The translations under genes and the position numbers were made by a program. A DNA stretch of 17,000 nt, taken from the NCBI GenBank assembly GCA_964525815.1, contig CAZGJQ010000039.1:1-17000 (forward strand), given 5' to 3'. The notes beneath the pieces were generated by a model that did no database searches, was not told the origin of the DNA, and saw only the letters and a program-made list of their open reading frames with translations. Source of the stretch: UBA1049 sp964525815. GTDB lineage: Bacteria > Bacillota > Clostridia > Oscillospirales > CAG-382. The first letter of the stretch is position 1. Each line of letters begins with the position of its first letter. This document shows, piece after piece, positions 12,087 to 17,000 of the stretch.

Positions 12087-13907
12087 TTAGTCGTTTTTCT
12101 CCGTAAACTCTGCGTTATAAACACCGTCATCGTCATTGGGCTGGTCGTTGTTATCCGCATCGCCTTCGTCATTGCCGGGCTGCTGATACATCTTTGAGGA
12201 AATCTCATAAAACGATTTCTGCAGCTCCTCGGTATCCGCTTTTATCTGCTCAACCGAGCCGCTCTTAACGGTTTCCTTCAGCTTTTCAATCGCATCCTTT
12301 ACAGGCTGCTTTTCTGCATCAGTAACCTTGTCACCCAGCTCGTTAAGTGTTTTTTCCGCTGTGAAAATCAGGTTTTCGGCGTTGTTTTTAGTCTCTGCCG
12401 ATTCCTTGAGCTTCTTATCCTCCTCCGCATGCATTTCCGCATCACGAACAGCCTTTTCAATATCATCCTTGCTCATGTTTGAGGTGGATTGAATGGTGAT
12501 ATGCTGCTCCTTGCCGGTGCCCTTGTCCTTGGCGGTAACATTTACGATTCCGTTTGCGTCTATGTCAAAGGAAACCTCAATCTGAGGAACTCCTCTCGGA
12601 GCGGGAGGTATTCCGTCAAGAATAAATCTTCCGAGAGTGGTGTTTCCTGCCGCCATCTCCCGTTCACCCTGAAGAACATGGATTTCGACCGAGGTCTGTC
12701 CGTCCGCAGCCGTTGAATAAACCTGACTCTTCTGCACCGGGATAGTGGTGTTTCTTTCGATTATTTTGTTGAACACACCGCCCAGTGTTTCAATACCGAG
12801 GGAGAGAGGAGTAACATCCAAAAGGAGCAAATCCTTTACATCGCCTCCCAGAACTCCCGCCTGGACAGCCGCACCGATTGCAACGCATTCGTCGGGGTTA
12901 ATACCCTTGAACGGATCCTTCCCTATAAAGCTCTTAACCGCATCCACGATTGCGGGAATACGGGTGGAGCCGCCCACCATCAGCACCTTGTCTATCTGGG
13001 AGGGCTTGAGCCCGGCATCGTTGATTGCGTTCTTCAAAGGAGTCATGGTTCTTTCCACCAGCGAGGAGGTAAGCTCGTTGAACTTTGCTCTCGAAAGTGT
13101 AGCGTCAAAGTGCTTGGGACCGGAAGCATCTGCGGTTATGAAAGGTAGGTTGATGTTAGAGCTCATCATACCCGAAAGCTCTATCTTAGCCTTCTCGGCG
13201 GCTTCCTTAAGACGCTGCATAGCCATTTTATCGCTTCTCAAATCAATGCCGTTTTCAGACTTGAAGGTGTCCGCAATCCAATCCATGACCTTTTGGTCGA
13301 AGTCGTCGCCGCCCAGCCTTGTGTCGCCCGAGGTTGCAAGCACCTCGAATACGCCCTCGCTTATGTCGAGAATGGAGACATCAAAAGTGCCGCCGCCCAA
13401 GTCATAGATTAGTACCTTCTGGCTCACATCCTTATCCAAACCGTAAGCGAGTGCCGCAGCGGTGGGCTCGTTTATTATTCTGAGAACCTCAAGTCCGGCG
13501 ATTTTTCCGGCATCCTTGGTCGCCTGACGCTGTGCGTCGGAGAAATAAGCGGGAACGGTGATAACCGCTTGTGTAACCTTGCTGCCGAGATAATTCTCCG
13601 CATCCGCTTTCAGCTTCTGCAGGATCATTGCGCTGATTTCCTGCGGGGTGTAGTTCTTCTCGTCAATAGAGACCTTTTCGTTGGTACCCATCTCTCTTTT
13701 TATGGAAATAACGGTACGATCGGGGTTTGTGATTGCCTGTCTCTTTGCTACCTGACCTACCATTCTTTCACCTGATTTTGAAAACGCCACTACGGACGGT
13801 GTGGTCCTGCTGCCTTCCGCGTTCGGAATAACGACCGGCTCTCCGCCCTCGTATACGGCTACGCAGGAGTTTGTTGTACCTAAATCAATACCTATAATCT
13901 TTCCCAT
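12087..13907 (-). CDS. dnaK: Chaperone DnaK (Hsp70)
   Basis: A 606-residue ATP-driven Hsp70 chaperone of the cytosol. The nucleotide-binding domain shows phosphate loop 1 GIDLGTTNSC (6-15), IINEPTAAALAYG, phosphate loop 2 DLGGGTFDVS, and the adenosine motif MVGGSTRIP. The interdomain linker DLLLLDVTPLSLGIE leads into the peptide-binding beta domain, a helical lid, and an acidic disordered tail (DEGDADNNDQ...). Length is normal for Gram-positive DnaK. The ATG at 13907 is preceded by AAAGG at eight bases. It works with GrpE (upstream gene) and DnaJ (downstream gene) in the same operon. No internal CIRCE is seen before it, so it depends on the hrcA promoter unless an unseen promoter lies in 13908-14046. 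Confidence 0.99.
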   Translation of the reverse strand: MGKIIGIDLGTTNSCVAVYEGGEPVVIPNAEGSRTTPSVVAFSKSGERMVGQVAKRQAITNPDRTVISIKREMGTNEKVSIDEKNYTPQEISAMILQKLKADAENYLGSKVTQAVITVPAYFSDAQRQATKDAGKIAGLEVLRIINEPTAAALAYGLDKDVSQKVLIYDLGGGTFDVSILDISEGVFEVLATSGDTRLGGDDFDQKVMDWIADTFKSENGIDLRSDKMAMQRLKEAAEKAKIELSGMMSSNINLPFITADASGPKHFDATLSRAKFNELTSSLVERTMTPLKNAINDAGLKPSQIDKVLMVGGSTRIPAIVDAVKSFIGKDPFKGINPDECVAIGAAVQAGVLGGDVKDLLLLDVTPLSLGIETLGGVFNKIIERNTTIPVQKSQVYSTAADGQTSVEIHVLQGEREMAAGNTTLGRFILDGIPPAPRGVPQIEVSFDIDANGIVNVTAKDKGTGKEQHITIQSTSNMSKDDIEKAVRDAEMHAEEDKKLKESAETKNNAENLIFTAEKTLNELGDKVTDAEKQPVKDAIEKLKETVKSGSVEQIKADTEELQKSFYEISSKMYQQPGNDEGDADNNDQPNDDDGVYNAEFTEKND

Positions 13908-14046
13908 AATTAATACCTTTCCTTTTCTCCGGCGATGTTGTTATTATTTTAGTAATCCCGTTACGGCCTGCCGCCGGACAAACCGTGTTGGTAGTATTTT
14001 TTTAATTTACCGCATACCTCCGTTGTAAGAATGAGTCGGTTTATGC
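13908..14046 (-). other. grpE-dnaK intergenic region
   Basis: The 139 bp hold the dnaK ribosome-binding site and a wide inverted repeat TCCGGCG (13928-13934) / CGCCGGA (13972-13978), with an inner GTAA/TTAC pair (13952-13955, 13961-13964). No clear promoter or CIRCE is visible. The structure lies directly before the dnaK start and may influence its translation or mRNA processing. Confidence 0.4.
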
Positions 14047-14661
14047 TCAGTTAACAACCTTTACCATCGCATGCCTAATTACGTTATCGCATAGCATATA
14101 CCCTTTTTGAAAGGTCTGTACAACCTTGCAGCCCTCGGTGTTTTCGTCCTCCTCATGCATAATTGCATTATGAAGGTTTGGGTCGAAGCATTGCCCGTCC
14201 GATTCTATCGTCGTTACGCCGAGGGAAGATAGAATATCCGAAAGAAGCTTGGTCAACGCCTTTATTCCCTCGTCGTCCGGAGAGAACTCCTCCGCCTTTT
14301 CAAGGCTGTCTATTAAGGGTAAAAAGCTCTTTACAGCCTCCGCCAGCCCTTTTGAGTAGGTCTCCTTAGCTTCCTTTCCGGTTCGTTTCCGGTAATTCTC
14401 ATATTCCGCAAAGAGCCGCATGTATTTATCCTTTTGCTCCTCAAGCTCCCGCTTCAGCACTTTTACTTCCTTATTAACTTTTTCGATTGTCATATCCTCT
14501 TCTTCTGTTTGGCCTTCACCGTCGTCTTGCGGTGCCTCCGTCTCACCTTCTCTCTTTATTTCCGGAGGACTGTCTTTTTCGATAGTCTCGGAGACTATTT
14601 CGTCTTTTTCTTGGTTATCCTCAGTGCTTTTCTTCGGGTTTTTTGTCTTCTTGTCTTCCAT
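14047..14661 (-). CDS. grpE: Nucleotide exchange factor GrpE
   Basis: A 204-residue homodimeric exchange factor that releases ADP from DnaK. Residues 1-60 are highly charged and probably disordered. About 57-95 form the long dimerising coiled coil (KEVKVLKRELEEQKDKYMRL, then FAEYENYRKRT, a family hallmark). The four-helix part and a C-terminal beta wing follow, with DPNLHNAIMHEED and QKGYMLCDNVIRHAMVKV, the typical ending. The ATG at 14661 has AAAGGA and AGGAG within 15 bases. Its 5' end overlaps hrcA by 41 bases in another frame, coupling the two translations. It stands between hrcA and dnaK in the usual Firmicutes order. Confidence 0.97.
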   Translation of the reverse strand: MEDKKTKNPKKSTEDNQEKDEIVSETIEKDSPPEIKREGETEAPQDDGEGQTEEEDMTIEKVNKEVKVLKRELEEQKDKYMRLFAEYENYRKRTGKEAKETYSKGLAEAVKSFLPLIDSLEKAEEFSPDDEGIKALTKLLSDILSSLGVTTIESDGQCFDPNLHNAIMHEEDENTEGCKVVQTFQKGYMLCDNVIRHAMVKVVN

Positions 14662-15733
14662 AATCCTTTTCTCCTGTAATGTCGTTATTGTTTTTATCTA
14701 TGTTATCAAAACCGTCATTAAGGGATTCGGTAATACCGGATACAAAATAATTCAGTGATGCGATAACCTTTTTATAGTCCATTCTCTTAGGACCTATTAC
14801 TCCTATCGCCCCTATAACCTTCTTTCCGATGGTTATGGGGTGGAACACAAAGCCCGTATCCGGAAGAGCAAGCTCGCTCTGCTCGTCGTCCCCTATAAAA
14901 ATGCTTGTTTGACCGGGAAGAGCGTTCTTGAGCATTTTAGAGAACCTCTGTCTTTCCTCCAGCAGGGCAAGCACTCTCTGTGCCTTGGAAATATTAAAAA
15001 ATTCCGGATAGGACAGCAGCTTGGTAACCCCATCAATATGCATTTTTTGGCTGTCAAAGGAGCCCAGCATTTCATACAAGACTCTGAGAATCATCGGAGC
15101 TAAGCTCCTGTGTTCTCCCAGCTCCTCCTCGAACCTTACGATAAGAGGAAGGTTAATCTGCTCGGCGGTTATGCCGGAGAGAGTATTGTTAAGAGCCTTT
15201 TTAATCTGCTCCAACGTTTTTTTGCTTATTGGTTCGCTCAGCTTTACATGACGGTTCCGGATAATGCCCTCCATATATATGATTATAAGAAGAAAGCTAT
15301 AGTCGTCCACGAAAAGGGTCTCGTATCTGTTTACTACGCTGTCCGAATTGCTCATAATGGAAAAGGAGGTGTAGTTGGTCATTTCGCTGATGACTCTGCT
15401 TGCCTCCTCCATAAGCTTGCTAAGCTCGTTGAGCTTATAGCTCAATACATCGTCCAGAACCTGCAGCTCTTCTATGGTAAGAAAATAACGCTCCATTAAA
15501 CTGTCAATATAGGTGCGGTATCCGAGTGCGGTGGGTATTCTGCCGGCGGAGGCGTGCGGCTGCTTCAAAAAGCCCATATCCTCCAGCTCGCTCATCTCGT
15601 TACGGATGGTGGCGCTGGAAAGACTGAACTCGGACGACTCGGCAAGGTACTTGGAGCCTACCGGCTCGCCCGAAGCGATATAAGAGTCTATAACCGACTT
15701 TAGAATAGCCTTTTTTCTTTCGGTCAGCTCCAA
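14621..15733 (-). CDS. hrcA: Heat-inducible transcription repressor HrcA
   Basis: A 370-residue repressor that binds CIRCE operators and is released on heat shock when its folding, assisted by the chaperonin system, fails. The N-terminal winged helix (about 1-80) includes SSATIRNEMSELEDMGFL and HASAGRIPTALGYRTYID, both family hallmarks. A GAF-like core and dimerisation region follow, with FIGDDEQSELALPDTGFVF near residue 290. The last about 25 residues are polar and lie over the grpE start. The start codon is TTG (15731-15733), preceded by AAAGGGTGG. As the first gene after a CIRCE site it represses its own operon. Confidence 0.98.
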   Translation of the reverse strand: MELTERKKAILKSVIDSYIASGEPVGSKYLAESSEFSLSSATIRNEMSELEDMGFLKQPHASAGRIPTALGYRTYIDSLMERYFLTIEELQVLDDVLSYKLNELSKLMEEASRVISEMTNYTSFSIMSNSDSVVNRYETLFVDDYSFLLIIIYMEGIIRNRHVKLSEPISKKTLEQIKKALNNTLSGITAEQINLPLIVRFEEELGEHRSLAPMILRVLYEMLGSFDSQKMHIDGVTKLLSYPEFFNISKAQRVLALLEERQRFSKMLKNALPGQTSIFIGDDEQSELALPDTGFVFHPITIGKKVIGAIGVIGPKRMDYKKVIASLNYFVSGITESLNDGFDNIDKNNNDITGEKDYGRQEDKKPEEKH

Positions 15734-15759
15734 CTAAAACCACCCTTTCAAGCAATTGG

Positions 15760-15786
15760 TTAGCACTTAATGCGCGCGAGTGCTAA
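15760..15786 (-). promoter_or_regulatory. CIRCE operator (HrcA binding site)
   Basis: On the plus strand TTAGCACTT, a 9-base spacer, then GAGTGCTAA; on the minus strand TTAGCACTC-N9-AAGTGCTAA. This is the CIRCE consensus with one mismatched position in one arm and the exact 9-bp spacer. It lies just after the predicted transcription start of hrcA, where bound HrcA blocks initiation. Confidence 0.97.
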
Positions 15787-15796
15787 CGATGTGAAT

Positions 15797-15824
15797 ATTA
15801 TACTCGTCTGGAATGAAATGTCAA
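15797..15824 (-). promoter_or_regulatory. Promoter of the hrcA-grpE-dnaK-dnaJ operon
   Basis: On the minus strand, perfect TTGACA (15819-15824), a 16-bp spacer, and perfect TATAAT (15797-15802). Transcription would start around 15790, immediately before CIRCE. It is a vegetative-type promoter, so heat regulation comes from HrcA and not from an alternative sigma factor. Confidence 0.9.
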
Positions 15825-15946
15825 TAGTGTTTGGGAAAAAACATATGTTAAATATTTATGAAAACACAAACAACGCAGACAAAACGCTTGTTGCGCATAA
15901 AATTTAGCACACAAAACGTAAAATTGCCAATGCTCTGATGAAAAAT

Positions 15947-15975
15947 TTGTGATACACACCTTATTATGATATAAT
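15947..15975 (+). promoter_or_regulatory. Promoter of the MGMT-family gene
   Basis: TTGTGA (15947-15952), a 17-bp spacer and a perfect TATAAT (15970-15975), pointing away from the heat-shock promoter. GGGAG (15993-15997) serves as ribosome-binding site, 12 bases before the ATG. Confidence 0.65.
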
Positions 15976-16009
15976 ATATAAAAAATATCACAGGGAGAGA
16001 CTACTAAAA

Positions 16010-16312
16010 ATGACTGTGTATGAGCTTATATATGAGCAGGTAAAAAAAATACCGAGCGGAAGGGTTGCGTCATATGGGCAGATAGCAATTCTGGCGGGAA
16101 ACTACCGTTGGTCTCGGGTGGTGGGTTATGCGCTGCATTGCAATCCCGATCCAGAGAATATTCCCTGTCACAGAGTGGTAAAAAAGGACGGTAGCCTAAG
16201 CACCGCCTTTGTATTCGGGGGTATACAGCGTCAGCGGGAGCTACTCTTGAAGGAGGATGTTGTTTTTTTGGATGACGGTAGGGTTGATATGGAAAAAAGC
16301 GGAATGAATTAA
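16010..16312 (+). CDS. Short MGMT-family alkyl-DNA repair protein (O6-alkylguanine transferase domain)
   Basis: The protein has 100 residues, the length of the DNA-binding/active-site domain alone, without the N-terminal domain of full Ogt/MGMT. It has the helix-turn-helix VASYGQIAILAG (19-30), the Arg of SRVVGYAL at 36 that flips the damaged base, the Asn hinge HCNP at 45, and the active site IPCHRV with cysteine C53. Alkyltransferase-like proteins of this size usually have Trp or another residue in place of this cysteine (PWHR) and only flag damage. The cysteine here suggests real alkyl transfer, or a recent ATL-like loss of the first domain. Monocistronic, with its own promoter and a strong shared terminator. 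Confidence 0.9.
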   Translation: MTVYELIYEQVKKIPSGRVASYGQIAILAGNYRWSRVVGYALHCNPDPENIPCHRVVKKDGSLSTAFVFGGIQRQRELLLKEDVVFLDDGRVDMEKSGMN

Positions 16313-16320
16313 TATATGTA

Positions 16321-16364
16321 CGCAAAGCAAATGACGGGCAGACTCGCCCGTCATTTGTTTTGCG
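16321..16364. terminator. Bidirectional terminator between convergent genes
   Basis: The arms 16321-16339 and 16346-16364 pair over 19 bp with one G-T wobble around a 6-nt loop, with GACGGGC/GCCCGTC at the core and A/T-rich outer parts giving U-rich tails on both strands. It lies between the MGMT-family gene and the convergent surface-protein gene. Confidence 0.85.
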
Positions 16365-16378
16365 TTTCTGTCTGGCTG

Positions 16379-17000
16379 TTACAGCTTCTTAAATCCGCCG
16401 TACCTTCTTTTTCTTATTATGCCCAAAATCATAAGCACAGACGCTACCGCTAAAATAGAAGCGGATATTATTCTCATATTGTCTCCGGCTTCGGGCACAC
16501 TCTCGTCAGGACTTGTTTCCGGGCTTGTGTCCGGACTTTCGACAGGACTTTCCTCAGGGCTCTCGTCAGGACTCTGGTCCGGGCTTTCCTCTTCGGCTCC
16601 GTAGACACTTATCTCGTCAAGAAACACCCAGCCTGCGGTGCGGGTAACCCCCTCGTCGTCCACATAGCTCCCGAGGTGCTTTATTTCTATCATAATGAAT
16701 TGTCCGGCGACCGGCCCGTCGGGAGTAACCACAGCTGTTTTGGATTCGGAAATTCCTGCGGTTGTAGGCTCGTTGATGTCTATCGTACCCACAGGCACAT
16801 AATCGCCGTTACGGGTCTCGGACACATAGAATGTAACCGAATCGGGAGCAAAAATTCCAATATCCGTTTCGTTAAGATAGCTTATCTCGAACGCCGAAAG
16901 GTCATTCATCACACTGTCCAGATCAAGAACAAGCACGAAATTTCCGTTCTCATCCACAGCAGATTGATTAAGACCCACATATTCCTCGCTCTTGTAATAA
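16379..17000 (-). CDS. Surface protein with Ser-Pro-Asp/Glu stalk and membrane anchor (N-terminus outside window)
   Basis: The frame is open to the right edge, so this is the C-terminal part (about 206 residues seen); the GTG at 16978 is not needed as a start. The first about 125 residues are a beta-rich extracellular domain that resembles a discoidin or carbohydrate-binding fold (FEISYLNE, SVTFYVSETRNGDYVPVG, and a closing GWVFLDEISVYG). A stalk of seven SPxx units follows, then VPEAGDN, a hydrophobic helix and IRKRRYGGFKKL. The layout is that of a sortase or membrane anchor, but the Thr of LPxTG is Ala, so covalent wall attachment is uncertain. It resembles the LamG protein at 8097-9074 in design, not in sequence. 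Confidence 0.75.
   Translation of the reverse strand, partial: YYKSEEYVGLNQSAVDENGNFVLVLDLDSVMNDLSAFEISYLNETDIGIFAPDSVTFYVSETRNGDYVPVGTIDINEPTTAGISESKTAVVTPDGPVAGQFIMIEIKHLGSYVDDEGVTRTAGWVFLDEISVYGAEEESPDQSPDESPEESPVESPDTSPETSPDESVPEAGDNMRIISASILAVASVLMILGIIRKRRYGGFKKL
16498..16587 (-). repeat. 12-bp tandem repeat encoding the SPxx stalk
   Basis: Seven or so imperfect 12-bp units encode SPDQ, SPDE, SPEE, SPVE, SPDT, SPET and SPDE. The codons vary between units, so the repeat is selected at protein level or is old. It forms a rigid acidic spacer lifting the binding domain from the surface. Confidence 0.8.

Noticed and set aside
12745..13407. 220-residue plus-strand frame
   Set aside because: Antisense to dnaK; long only because of the codon bias of the real gene.
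15904..15910. TTAGCAC as a second CIRCE half-site near the MGMT gene
   Set aside because: No matching GTGCTAA arm at the required 9-bp spacing.
16419..16604. Plus-strand repeat protein (SGLSSGL...)
   Set aside because: It is the antisense reading of the SPxx stalk repeat and has no ribosome-binding site.

Overview
The window looks like a chromosomal segment of a Gram-positive anaerobe of the class Clostridia, probably near the Ruminococcaceae/Oscillospiraceae. This is inferred from an hrcA-grpE-dnaK-dnaJ operon under a CIRCE operator, strong Shine-Dalgarno sites with several TTG/GTG starts, a class I cyclic-di-GMP riboswitch, a short clostridial-type ferredoxin, and surface proteins with C-terminal anchors. 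No species can be named from the sequence alone.

Left part (1-3768, visibly A+T-rich): an accessory island. It holds the 5' end of a probable serine recombinase running off the left edge, two divergent XRE-family regulators that are paralogues of each other, a broken fragment resembling a recombinase C-terminus, and a two-gene operon with its own near-consensus promoter. That operon encodes an AAA/OLD-like ATPase and an RloB-like protein, and is best read as an RloA/RloB (AbiL-like) anti-phage module.

3769-4411: a gene-poor stretch packed with stem-loops (about 3888-4206) that no recognised gene explains, ending in the promoter of the next gene.

Middle (4412-9797): a HAD phosphatase. Then a c-di-GMP-I (GEMM-I) riboswitch in front of a large membrane dCache-PAS-GGDEF diguanylate cyclase with an intact inhibitory I-site, so the likely product of the enzyme is the ligand of its own leader. 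A bidirectional terminator separates this from a convergent secreted LamG-domain surface protein with an acidic Ser/Glu stalk and a PQTG-type anchor. Next come a deleted and nonsense-mutated remnant of gapN and a single-cluster ferredoxin.

9798-10856: a run of gene remnants, namely a small membrane-protein fragment resembling the end of an ABC-2 permease, an unrecognised reading-frame remnant, and the C-terminal part of an IS21-like transposase.

Right part (10857-15830, minus strand): the complete heat-shock operon hrcA-grpE-dnaK-dnaJ, with promoter and CIRCE at its head and a 15-bp perfect stem-loop between dnaK and dnaJ. Divergent from it is a short MGMT-family DNA repair protein with its own promoter. 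At the right edge is the C-terminal part of a second surface protein with a Ser-Pro-Asp/Glu repeat stalk and a membrane anchor.
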